From Bolinopsis microptera (lineage: Eukaryota; Ctenophora; Tentaculata; Lobata; Bolinopsidae), in the NCBI RefSeq assembly GCF_026151205.1, contig NC_087076.1, positions 2,055,692 through 2,119,691 of the forward strand: 64,000 bases of DNA. Reading direction: 5' to 3'. The notes beneath the pieces are model-generated. The model saw nothing but the letters and a program-made list of their open reading frames with translations. It was not told the origin of the DNA and made no database searches. Both the position numbers and the translations under genes were made by a program. Of this stretch, positions 33,401-43,629 are shown in pieces. The number at the start of each line of letters is the position of its first letter. Within the stretch, counting starts at the first letter, position 1.

Positions 33401-35412
33401 AATTGGAATGGTTAAATCTGATAAGTAACAGGACTAAAGATTACGTTTCTGTCGAGGCGTTGGTTTCTGATGAGAATGTCTATAAAGTCAATAGCTAGCA
33501 CTGTTCCTGTCCGACCACACCCAGCACTGAAATATCTAAAGTTAGTCTTCTGAGTAGAATAGGAATATTAGGAGAGTTTTAATACTACTGTGCCAGTTTC
33601 ACGTCATTACAAGCGCTCTCTGAAGTAAACCTACCTGCAGTGGATGACAATGGGCGAGCCCGGCGATTCGGAGGTGGTTTTAGCAGGGCACTTATCTCGG
33701 ACGATTGCGAGCATCTTGTTGAGTGGCTCCCCATCAGTAGGGACATCTCTATCAGGCCAGTTCAGGTACTGGTACTGGTACACCTCTCTAGAAACCTATA
33801 CCAATCAATCAGTAATATTTGGAACTTAGGCAGGGTTGGTTAAACCTCTTTCATTTATTTGAGATGATAATATTTTCAAATATAAGAAAACCGAAAGTAA
33901 AACTCACATCAGCACAGGTGAGGACTAGTTTCCGTACAATGTAACTCTCTTTCATCTGCTCACTTACAAGTGTGACAGAAAAGTTACCTTTCTTTAAAGA
34001 TTCTCCCGGGCCTCTACCCCAATAGTTAGCGCACTTGTGCTGAGGAGATTTTATAATTAGATTATTACGTTTTAAAGGGTAACATTAGATTTAATGGTGC
34101 TATTTGTCATAATAAAAAAGGATTTATCAGATATAAGAACGCTTAGAACTCCTTAAAATATCATAAATCTAACACTAAAATTAATCTAGTAGCATGTATA
34201 CCCACCTTACCCATCTCCACCTCTTTGCAGACCATAACAATAACTGTGGAGTGATTATACCAGACCATCCTCCAGAAGTCGAACACCGTGCCTGGCAACG
34301 GCCCTTGAGCTGCTATATAATTCACATATCCATCTGGGCCCTGTCAAAATTTATCGATTATTTTGGTTTTAGCTGGCAACAAAATGTTTTAATATCCGAC
34401 AACCAACATCATTTGGCTAATTTCAACCGTACGTGCGCGCGAAAGTCACGTGATCAAACCAAACAGATTTGTCCTCGCGCGCTACGCTTATAACTAAGGA
34501 AGTATTCGCGTTTTTGAGTATCCAGTTTTGCTTCCTAAATGTATACGTTATATATGTGCGAGGACACACTTACAGAAATATGGGAAGCGTTTATGTAATC
34601 TGATCCCGCAATGTTGTTAATTACTGGCAGCCTGACTCTCGTCTTGTCATCTGGGAGGATTATATTATCAGAACATAATATCAAGTTATAATTTAGAAGT
34701 CGACAAACTGTTAATGTAATCTTTAGTTGTTAGAGTTCCTTGATCGCATGTACGAAATTATCAGAAACTCAAAATATAACAACATTGCGACTCATAAATA
34801 ATGTTCCTATCCGGATATTACATGTAAATTTGATGCACTCAAAATTCAAAACATTGGCGGTTATTTTAAACAAATATTTGCTTAAAATTAACGAAGGCAA
34901 ATGAGAAGAAGTGACTTACAAGGCAAAATGTCTTTGTATCTGTTTTTGCACCTGTTGTATTGCAGCCACCCATCCTCTCTTGATTGAGTCACATTTAAAG
35001 CATCACTGTGAGCTTTCAGTTGCTGAAAAAGTTTTAATTTAGGATTACTTGCTACGTTAATCGTATATTTCAAGAGGACTTAACAGTTTTGACTAAACAT
35101 TTGCTTTCCGCACCCCAAATTTCACTGTTTTTTCTTGAATGACCATCTAGCAAGGTCACTGAGGATGGCACGAGACACGATTGAGGTACTGAAAGTTGGA
35201 TTCCCAAAGAAAGCTTTGATAAACTGGAAAATCATCAGAACAGAAGAAGACATTTCAGAAAATTTTTGAAGAGAAGCTTTAAAATTGTGGATTTCATAGT
35301 TTAAAAAACTCACATCGAACTCTAGCTTGTATTTATCTGAAGTTACATAATCTTCTTTGAACTGTTTCTGCACGTGCTCCAGAATCTCTCTGTATGATAT
35401 GATGTCCTCCAT
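27427..35412 (-). CDS. PEST-type non-receptor protein tyrosine phosphatase (PTPN12/18/22-like)
   Basis: Thirteen exons join in frame to about 1043 residues: 35412-35314, 35022-34920, 34650-34574, 34340-34206, 34039-33908, 33795-33635, 33526-33445, 33247-33066, 31146-29686, 29530-29304, 28969-28820, 28009-27920, 27659-27427. The catalytic domain fills residues 1 to about 300. It shows [11 protein letters not shown], the substrate loop [39 protein letters not shown] (typical of the PEST group), the WPD loop [10 protein letters not shown], the P-loop [10 protein letters not shown] with the nucleophilic Cys near 235, and the Q loop [10 protein letters not shown]. All catalytic residues are present. 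The long tail is Ser/Thr-rich and then basic ([19 protein letters not shown]), with a Pro-rich exon ([11 protein letters not shown]), as expected for binding SH3 adaptors. If intron 9 is retained, translation stops at 29682. Family members dephosphorylate Src-, Cas- and cytoskeleton-linked targets in the cytosol. Donors of exons 8, 9 and 10 adjoin tandem repeats. Confidence 0.9.
28528..28602. repeat. 18-bp minisatellite in phosphatase intron 11
   Basis: Unit agcaaataaaatgtgctt, about four copies. Confidence 0.9.
29180..29320. repeat. 28-bp minisatellite duplicating the donor of phosphatase exon 10, five donor copies
   Basis: Sense-strand unit gtaagttattatagtgttaa then tttaatag. Each copy holds the last bases of exon 10 (gtgttaatttaatag) and a perfect gtaagt donor. 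Only the first donor keeps the downstream frame; the second leads to a stop. Confidence 0.95.
29640..29685. repeat. 7-bp repeat at the donor of phosphatase exon 9
   Basis: Sense strand gaaaa then gtgattac followed by tandem taattac units, about six. The repeat starts within the donor. Confidence 0.85.
31380..32841 (+). mobile_element. Tandem tetramer of a tRNA-derived SINE, flanked by a 15-bp target-site duplication
   Basis: Four head-to-tail copies with a 395-bp period (starts about 31380, 31775, 32170, 32565). They appear identical by eye; the fourth lacks the last 115 bp or so. Each begins with a tRNA-like segment. It has an A-box-like tagtttagcgg, a B box ggttcaattcc matching the polymerase III consensus, T-arm ccggg/cccgg, and an anticodon stem ccagt/gctgg with loop ccggata. 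Position 33 is C rather than T, and the acceptor stem has a mismatch, so I read this as a SINE head and not a working tRNA. The whole tetramer is flanked by atgtaattaaaatag at 31365-31379 and 32842-32856. It sits in intron 8 of the phosphatase gene, opposite to its transcription. Confidence 0.85.
32880..33062. repeat. Purine-rich (aagaaagata)n tract beside the donor of phosphatase exon 8
   Basis: Degenerate 5-10 bp units of aagataagaaagat on the + strand, pyrimidine-rich on the sense strand. It begins a few bases inside intron 8, whose donor is at 33065. Confidence 0.85.
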
Positions 35413-36006
35413 GACATTCTCAGCTGTACTGATATTGAGAAGGTTTAATTAATTAATTAATTAAGGTTTTTATTTTATTTGACATTTTGATAATGGGATT
35501 TGATTGGTGGCTGCTGAGCACTATTCGATAAATTGCTGTCATGTGTAATGTTAGAAAAATATGGATCACCATATTTATTCTATTCACCAACTAATGTTTC
35601 TCAGAGCATATTTATTATGATTATTTAAATAAAGAAATGAAAAAGAACCAAGAGTCCTGAAAAAGTTGAATATTGAATTGAATCAAATTCTGATTGGAAA
35701 AAGTTACTTAAAAGTTCAATGTGCTTTTAGAACTAAATAATTTAAGGTCATGAAGATCTCATTTCATAAGGCAGTTATGACTCATAACTGCCTTATGAAA
35801 TACAAACTTTTCTCTAACGTATTAAGACTTGAAAATGCTTCAAATTCTTTGAAGTGTAACACTGAGAAATAAATTGCAAACTTAAAGCCTGACATCAATA
35901 CAAAATTGCAACATCAATACAAAATTGCTGCAAATTAAATTTGTATCACTTCTTTAAATGAATTTCACCCATAAAGTATCTTCTAACACATAACACACTC
36001 TAGTCT
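35413..36006. other. Intergenic between SNAPIN end and phosphatase start
   Basis: AT-rich. It should hold the phosphatase promoter and the SNAPIN 3' end. A perfect palindrome is listed separately, and there is an aattaattaattaatta run near 35447. Confidence 0.5.
35761..35801. repeat. Perfect 41-bp palindrome
   Basis: Arm atttcataaggcagttatga, one central c, then its exact reverse complement. Similar in form to the palindrome at 4606-4664 but unrelated in sequence. Confidence 0.95.
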
Positions 36007-38336
36007 CTAACTAGCACTAAGCAAAGTTCTCTTTCTGGCTTGTTCTTTAGTTACTCTAGTTTGTAGTATCTGAACTCTGTCCTGCACATTTGTCAACACA
36101 TTGTTTACAGTGGTCACTCTACGTTTTATGCTCATCAACTTTTTTACGTAGTGCTCTAAATTGGGCAGATCTTTTTGCATGTCAGATATGTTTGTGAGGT
36201 CTGCAGAGAGGTGTTCTATGCAGTCCTTGAGCTTGGCTTGTGTCGTTCTCAGAGTCTGAACTTGTGTATCCACATTATCAATGGCAGGTTTTACAATACT
36301 CAATAATCCTGAAAATATTTAAATTTGGTGAAAAACATAAAATTGAAGCAAGATGATTTTAGAAGCTGATAGAATGCGTGTATACACAGGTCCCAAATGG
36401 GGTATACAAGGCGCTTGACAGGTTATTTGAGACACTGGAGGTACTGGGAATCACCCCTGCAGATTTCGTCGATTTCAGGTGCCGTCGGCACCATAAAAAT
36501 TAAAAGCAAACATAAATTTTTTCCCCTAAAATCGAACCCTTTCTGCGCAAAAAATTGACCTCAACAGAAAAAATTAAACATGGCTTCAAATCCAAATTTG
36601 AACCAGAGATTTTTCACTTCCTCTCGATAAACTTAATTTTCAACCCAAAATAAAGTCTCAAAGGGGTAAATTACTCAGGTCAGGATTGTAGGCAATGATT
36701 ATGCCAAACCATACATTTTTGTAAATTCATTAAACTTTCAATTTAGCCTAAAACACCCTATTTCGCAAAATTTTTCCGGGGGGCTACGCCCCCCTAGCCC
36801 CCGCCAATGTGGTCCGCCCCTTACCTGGACCCCGCGCCCCCAGACCCCTGCCACAGCTTGCAGCTTCGCTCGCCGACAGCCCCCCCAAAGAAAAATCCTG
36901 GCTACGTGCCTGAGCAAAATATAGGTTAAGGGCTTTTCAGATGATTTGGCTCCTCAACAGATACCGACGTACATAACGGTCAATATGTAGTTTAGGTTTA
37001 CCTGGCCCGTAGGTTACGAATGTGCCCGAGGAGGAAAAAAAAAGCAAACTTAAGAAAATTTCTCGGGAACTTAAAAGTTCACCTCAAAACGAAATCTGCA
37101 CCTATGCTGGGAATTGGGATCACGTTAACCTTTCTATAATAGGATTTTTTTATACTCTGCACTTTTCGTTCCCCAAGAGGCCCGGTATATATAGAGGTCT
37201 AACTGTATTATATAATACAATAATACCTTGGCTACCCCCGATAATTCTGGACGCTTTAGCGGAGGGATTGCGGGGCACGAAACTAAGCCAAGATATTATT
37301 TGTTATAATTTTTTTCGGTTTCTGTATGAAAAAATGTGTAATGTGATACGTGCGCTGATACAATATAGTGTGTAATATATAGTGCGCAACTGTTATTTGT
37401 TTTGAAACTTCCCGCCAGCCAGTCTGAGGTGACTCGCAGTCTGTCCTGATAATATTATTCCTTGTGGGAAATTATCGGTTACCAGTGTTCACGACTTTTC
37501 GGGGATATAATTCCTGGAAAGAATTATAAGGGGTTGTTGGTCCAGCCTGACTTTTTGTTGTTTTATTTGATTTAATGATACCAATAACCAACATACCTTA
37601 CAAGACATAATTAAATGGTACGAAAGTCGGTGGTTTTTCATTTTGATCATGAATTGCTTTAAAATAGTTTTGGACACGTTCCATTATGATTAAAAGTAAG
37701 CAAGTTCTGTCACTACTATATTGGCCACGGTGGTGAAATTTCGGGAGTAGTAGATAACAGAGAAATTGTTTACAAGATGAAACAGCTGATCAGAGAAGAT
37801 TATTGTACTTAATTTTCTCAAATATTGGGTTTCATTTTTGTAAATGATGAGATGAAAAAAATTCCCAAATACCATAATTTAATTTGGGGTACGAAATGTG
37901 GCGGTTTTCAGAAAAAAATCCCCATATTTTCGTTCCCAAATCATTTAGGTCACCGGAATTATGTCAAACATAAATTTCTCGCAAGGTACTAAGACATGTG
38001 ACCAAATTTAGGAGAATGGGCACCCACACCACGGTTGAAAGTGGGCCGATATGTTTTAAATGTGCCCAAAAGCAATCTTACATACAAATTTTCATTCTGA
38101 TGGAACTGTGAGCCCAAAATGATATGGCCAAATTGGCCATATTTTATATTTAGACACAATATAAGGGGATACATAGCCAAAAAGACCATAAAAATAAACA
38201 TATTTGGCACTAGTTTGTCGGTCAACTGAACTGCTATCTTAAAATCAATACTCCACTTAAATGGATTAATACCAAAATTTCTACTCGGTATCAAGATCTT
38301 ACCTTCCGAGAATTCTTCTTCAGCACTGTTAGTCAT
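36007..38336 (-). CDS. SNAPIN: Snapin (SNARE-associated protein, BLOC-1/BORC subunit)
   Basis: Two exons (38336-38303 and 36308-36007) give 111 residues, slightly shorter than the vertebrate protein because the N-terminus is reduced (MTNSAEEEFSEG). The helical body aligns throughout: LLSIVKPAIDNVDTQVQTLR corresponds to the start of the conserved region. YVKKLMSIKRRVTTVNNVLT matches the strongly conserved YVKKLxxxRRRVxxVNN segment. The end TKEQARKRTLL matches the family's TKExARRR region. Snapin is a small coiled-coil subunit of BLOC-1 and BORC, acting in endosome-lysosome trafficking and synaptic vesicle priming. The 2-kb intron contains transposon debris, including a GC-rich element end near 36740-36920 and a short solo relative of the satellite near 36410. 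Confidence 0.93.
36740..36920. mobile_element. GC-rich repeat end with a ggggggc/gcccccc hairpin
   Basis: Abrupt GC-rich block in AT-rich surroundings: ccggggggctacgcccccct, a cagcttcgctcgccgac stretch, and tcctggctacgtgcctg at the edge. It looks like the end of a dispersed transposon, but I cannot name the family and see no coding remnant. Confidence 0.55.
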
Positions 38337-39460
38337 TCTGCAGCTGCAACAAATAAGGGATGAGACATTTCGTTAGTTTTGATAATACTCAGTATTACAC
38401 TGGTACAGTAAAACCCTGATTTACCGCAGAATTCGGGAAAAGAAAGAACCCACGGTAAATCAGGGTTTTTGGTGACAAATAATAAAATTGTCTTTTCTCA
38501 GTTAAAAAATTGTCTTTACTTGGTTTGTGGGGTCCGAAATTGATTAAAAAAAGATATTAAAGGATTGAAATCAATATAATGTGATATTTTTGATAATTTC
38601 ATGAATATAGTTAGCAATTCAGTATTAAACTATTAGAAAATAAATTTGTTGCCTCTGCAATATCATATTATAGATTGTGTATATTGCGTTCAGATCGGAT
38701 CACATATTGATCCTGTATCACGAATCAACCCTTCTTAAACCCATTGGTACCCTGTCATAGAATGAGAGAAATGATACAGATGCTGAAGAGCGGTATCCCT
38801 CCACTTCAAACACTTTGAAATTGAAGGAACAACTGTTCGAGGCATCTACAGGGTGTTTCAAAAATAATGTCCTGATTTTGAAAAACAATAAAAAATTTTA
38901 TAAAGGAGCAAAATGCCCATTATCGGTTGCCATTAGTTCATAAAGCTTACAAATTTAATTTGTTAAGCTAATTTGAACCAGCGATTCAACTTTGTTAATT
39001 TTTTTGTCTCTGTTCCAAAAAACCCTGTAGAATAAATCAGTTAAACAAAAATTCAGTTAAACAAAAATTCAATTTTATGCCATTTATTACAGAGTAAACA
39101 AGTTTACAATAAATCAATTTGATATTTAAAGGAATCCTAATTCAATGTGTATGGTTGTCACTCTTTAAATAGATTAGATATAGGTTGATGGGGCAAAGGA
39201 GTGTGCGTGCTGTTCGCTATTGCTCACACCAAACGGCAACCTAGTAAATAATCATATATTTACTGGGCGGTGCTCAGCCTTTCATTCCGCCGAATCTCTA
39301 TTCTATGTTTATGAACATTATAGCCTGGGGTCCCCAGGTAATCATATATATATACCTTCATGGAGACCTTGATACCGATTCAAGGTCTCCATGATGGCAT
39401 TGTGGCACATGAAAATGTATCTGTAACCTAGTTTACAATCAAGGGCGTGGTAGACACTGT
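38337..39460. other. Repeat-rich intergenic region
   Basis: Contains an inverted repeat (aaaaccctgatttaccg at 38410 and cggtaaatcagggtttt at 38453), stretches that look like decayed DNA transposons, and the hairpin at 39358-39394. No gene seen. Confidence 0.5.
39358..39394. repeat. Perfect 15-bp-stem hairpin
   Basis: tcatggagaccttga, loop taccgat, then tcaaggtctccatga. Confidence 0.93.
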
Positions 39461-39670
39461 TCAGTGGAAGTGTTGAGAGTCATGTTGAGGCTCCCGGCCC
39501 TTCTCTCTTGCTTGGTCTAGGTGGTTCTTAAGTTGATGATCTGGCTCATTATAGAGCACCTTGAACCTTTGGGAGAGAAACTCCTTCTTTTGTTTCCTCA
39601 GTTTTTCTTTCTTTTCTTTTATCTTGCCCAGGTCCAGCTTGGTGATATCCGGTCTTGTTGGTTGATCGAA
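39461..39670 (-). CDS. Possible terminal exon of an unidentified gene or retroelement
   Basis: After a ttag acceptor, an open frame of 69 codons runs to a stop at 39461. It starts FDQPTRPDITKLDLGKIKEK and continues as a highly charged helix (KLRKQKKEFLSQRFKVLYNE). Composition looks coding, but I recognise no family and cannot find the preceding exon. The broken reverse transcriptase on the same strand ends about 600 bp upstream, so it may belong to that element. Confidence 0.35.
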   Translation of the reverse strand, partial: FDQPTRPDITKLDLGKIKEKKEKLRKQKKEFLSQRFKVLYNEPDHQLKNHLDQAREKGREPQHDSQHFH

Positions 39671-40282
39671 CTAACAAGGTCTTCAGTTACCGCTACTGAG
39701 TAACATACCTTGTCATGAACATAATATCGAAACTACCTCTGTGATCACATCTTTCTCTGGGTGCAAAATGAATATATATATAGGTTTATTAGTTTTATAG
39801 AAATTTAAAAGTTCTATAGAAATTTATTATATAAGGATTATAAACATTTTGTTTGTGTGTTTTGTGTTATGCATTTTTATACCTATTTTAGAAGAGATTT
39901 TTATAGAATGTTACAAGTGCAGTAGGGTCAGTTTCAGACGAATTAAGCATAAATGACATCATTGCCATGTCTGAAGTGGTTTGTAAATGGGCCATTGTTA
40001 GCCCCAAGCGTTTTGGTCCCTCATTCCTGCCACTCAGCATTGCCTACTGTAAAGTAGAAATTTTTCTAAGATAATAGAGAAACTGACCTTGTCTCACTAA
40101 ATTCAACTACTTACCATAATTAAAATACTAACAACCAAATAAAGTTTTTTAAATAATTATATACAATCACCGAAAGTATTTCCTCAAGTTTACTTCTAGC
40201 TAACTAATTTGTGGTTTAAGCTCTTATTTTATTTATGATTAAAGGAATGTAAAATAAAACTTTTCGTTTCATTGAAAACTTT
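39671..40282. other. AT-rich spacer between possible exon and reverse-transcriptase remnant
   Basis: Nothing recognisable. Confidence 0.4.
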
Positions 40283-41330
40283 TCGTTTCATTGAACATAT
40301 TCACGGGATGTTATCCTGACAGGATTGATGATGCCCAGCCCGCCACATCGAACAGGAAGTTTGAGGATATCTCTCTTGTGCTCGTTGACTGGACGACCAA
40401 GGAGGGCTGGAATGAGCACATGCATGATCTTGCTCTCCAGTGGAGCAAAGTACTCAGGCAATATCAGGTATTGTCCTCATAAAGAACCTCCATCGGTGGC
40501 ATACTCTTTTGGTGAATGCTGAATAAGCCAGCTGTGGTTCTCCAGATGCAATATCAGCAAGTTGCTCAATATCTGTTATCCATTTCTCAACTTTTTCATT
40601 GATGTAATCTTCCCTGTATTTCTTTGAGCCTACCACAGTACCAAGATGGTGTTCTCAAGATGTCGTGATCTTAACTCCAAGATGCCCAAATAAAGTCTCT
40701 GCTTCAGTTTGGTCTTCGTGATTCTTGACAATTATAATGGTCTTTTTTAGTGTTAGGGTAGTACCCATATCCCGGACCGATGTCACAAAGTCTATTCCAC
40801 CACTAAAGTAGTTGGATGAATCTTCCGCATGCGGAGCTTTTATCAGCATACCGCACCATGGTTGCTTCTGCATAAGCTATGAGATCATCTGTTATGGGTC
40901 GGCTGGCTATGGAGTAAAATTGCATTGCTGCAACATCTCCTTGAGTGTTTCCTTCTCTACCCCAGATGAACTCCCCTGACTTTGACCCCGAAATGAAGAG
41001 CTTTGTCCTTACTTCATAGGTGTTTTTGAGGAAAAACACAGGGCAGGTTGTTTCAACAGTATTAAGGGCCTGCTCTCGGTGTAAACTGTTGAACGCATTT
41101 GATGCATCGAGTAGGAGAAGGCCTTTGCTGTTTTCATTGGCAAAGTTCTCAGCCATTGAGTGAACACAGGAGCCTCTAAACCTGACTCAATGCCACTACA
41201 GGTTTGAAAAGAACCACTTACCCCGTAATGTGTTCTTTGATGGTTCTTGTTACAGTTTTTGTCATAAGTTTTTTGTATAGTTAGTATAGGTGAAAGTGTA
41301 TGCCATAAACAAGGAGGAAGACATTCATAC
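40283..41330 (-). pseudogene. Frameshifted reverse-transcriptase remnant
   Basis: Read on the minus strand across several frames. First comes CSGIESGLEA, then LLLLDASNAFNSLHRE (RT motif around the first catalytic Asp). Next are EGNTQGDVAAMQFYSIASRP, a YADxSAACGRF-type catalytic box split by a frameshift with the second Asp written as Lys, and GVKI. It continues with GSKKYREDYINEKVEKW, AYSAFTKRVCHRWRFFMRTI, and finally ALLGRPVNEHKRDILKLPVR then CGGLGIINPV. Order and spacing fit one degraded retroelement polyprotein fragment. At least three frame changes rule out function. I cannot assign the clade. Confidence 0.8.
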
Positions 41331-41639
41331 AACCAAAAATTAATTTTAAATTTCCAATCGCAGCTTGTATTGGTGGACTGGCCGGATTCCGCGGGAAAAC
41401 TGAGCTTTAAATATATAATTTTTGCCTCGAGCAGAGTTGGACCATGAATTTTAGGGATGGACTACGGCGCCGACGAAAATAAAAAACCCAACAAAAGTGT
41501 TTAACAAAAGATTCAAATTGTGAATTGACAAAAAAATCGTATTTTTCAAAAACAAAATATTTACGAATTTTAAGGGAAAATTCAAAATTGGAAGACTTCG
41601 CCGCTTTGACGTGCCGCGCAAACTATCATTTTTACTTCG

Positions 41640-43295
41640 CATCCTGACTAGATCGTTGCTCTGCTAATTTGCAGAGCAACGACCTGGAAGTTCACATAGC
41701 CATGAGTCTATGCGTACTGCGTGACGTTGATTCACGATGTCAATCCTTCGCAGCTCGGTGAGGCACAGTGGTGCATTTCGCCGATCTACCGAAGTGTGTG
41801 GTTGCGAGAAGCATTATTTGATGCGCGCGCGACCCAGTAGTGCATCGCGCTACAATGCGTGACGCGCTTGTTTCGACGGTCGCGCGCTACTGCAAGCTAG
41901 AGGGCTCTGGTTAGAGCAAATCTGGAAGGGTTGACATCGCGATCGTCAATCAAAATTCAAAGTAAAGAAGTTACCAAGGAATGAATGTTAACTGGCACGC
42001 CAATCCCTGTACACTGTGCGTGGCGTTCTTTTCAAGCTTCAACGTGATACAACATAAACAAGTGTCACATGTGAGGAGGAGCGAGCAATATATAAATAAG
42101 ACTAGCAAGGTAGTTAATAGACTAGTAAACTAGTAAAAATTATTAAAAGCTCGTAGCGGAGCTTATACCGCAATAGTGCATAGCTACAATGTGCCGCGAA
42201 TTGCTCTATCCAGAGCCGGAGCCCTTGCGCTTGTAGTAGCGCGCGACCGCCTCACGGCGGGCGCGCTTGTGAAACAAGCGCGCCCGAAGTGGCGCGAAAG
42301 CACATGGTTAGGTGAATGCCGCGAAGGCAAACATTATTTAATTGTTAATGCGCTCGGCCCAGCAGTCAGTTTGTCATACGTTGTATGACCCGCCGCGCGG
42401 CTCCCCTGTATCGTAAAAACTCTATAGTGACATTTAACGGGTGATAGTTTACGAGTATCACTGATACTCGTAAAATATCTGTTCCATATATTGGAATTAC
42501 AGGACCGTCGACGAGTCCAACTCGGCGCGCGTCCTGGTAGGTTGTAAACCTACAATAGTGACATAAAACGACATTGGGAGTCACGACGTGACACAAGGTT
42601 ATGACTAGATGATGCACCACTACACAATAGTACTAGACCGGGCGCCGCGCACGAAATAATGCTTCTCGCCACCTTGACGAGATTGTAGCATGAAGCAGAT
42701 CAACATATGTAATGGCATTGGAGGACTTTGCCGCTTCGACGCGCGAACTAGCATTCTTGTTGCTGCAGAGCAACGATCTCGATGGGTTGACATCGTCAAT
42801 CAAGTAATTGGTTGTAGCGCGATGCACTACTGGGTCGCGCGCGCATCAAATAATGCTTCTCGCAACTACTTCGGTAGATCGGCGAGATGCACCACTGTGC
42901 CTCACCGAGCTGCGAAGGATTGACATCGTGAATCAAAGTAATTGGTAATGACACTGTTGTATCACGTCGTGACACCCATTGTCATTTCAGTTTTCACTTT
43001 AAGTATCGTGGCGAAAGCCACGATACAGCCGCGCACGAGTGCGCGGCAGGTCTACAACGTATGACAACTATCGTCAGAGTATTGACATTGTGTCATGTAG
43101 GTTTGAGGTAGGTTCATACCTACCACAGATCACTATCTCTTGAACTTGGCATTATACTTATATCTTGTATCACGTGGTGACCCCCACTGTCGCTTCACTA
43201 TAGTTTCTAGATACAGGGGGAGTTTCTACGATACAGGGGGAGCCGCGCAGTCGTGCGCGGCGGGTCATACAACGTATGACAACTTATATCGAGAC
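41640..43295. mobile_element. GC-rich nest of inverted repeats (fold-back element candidate)
   Basis: Base composition jumps and GCGC-rich runs appear. Arms 41727-41855 and 42812-42936 are nearly exact reverse complements (start ttgattcacgatgtcaatcc against ggattgacatcgtgaatcaa). A second pair, about 42370-42425 and 43229-43281, shares catacgttgtatgac and a ccgcgcgg core. Smaller hairpins fill it: 41653-41682, 42259-42285 (gggcgcgcttg), 42448-42474 (perfect, one-base centre), 43003-43026 (gtatcgtggc with gaaa loop) and 43028-43047. No protein frame. I could not define outer target duplications. Confidence 0.75.
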
Positions 43296-43629
43296 AAGAA
43301 ACAGTGATTAAAAGTGCATAAATAAATATCAGAATAAATTATAACATATTAAACTCCGTGCTTTGGTTCCACCAACACGATTAATCGATAAACATGCCAC
43401 ATGAAATGGAAATTGAGAGCATAATTTAAAAACACATTCAATGCTAATTCTCTCTCTTTCCAGGCCAAAAGTTGAAATACAATTCCTCCCAAAATGTCAT
43501 AATAAAAAGCTTATATACTTGTATATAGACATACTTATAGTCCTTCAACTTTAAATATGATCCTTCAAATCATCTTATTCTGAATTTAAATCTACAATCT
43601 TTTGAACGCCAGTGTTCAGATTATCAGTG

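Noticed and set aside
37022-37375. 117-residue open frame in the SNAPIN intron
   Set aside because: No recognisable domain, composition like the surrounding AT-rich DNA, antisense to SNAPIN and surrounded by repeat debris.
40291-40522. Plus-strand open frames near 40.3-40.5 kb
   Set aside because: They are antisense shadows of the reverse-transcriptase remnant, which is readable on the minus strand.
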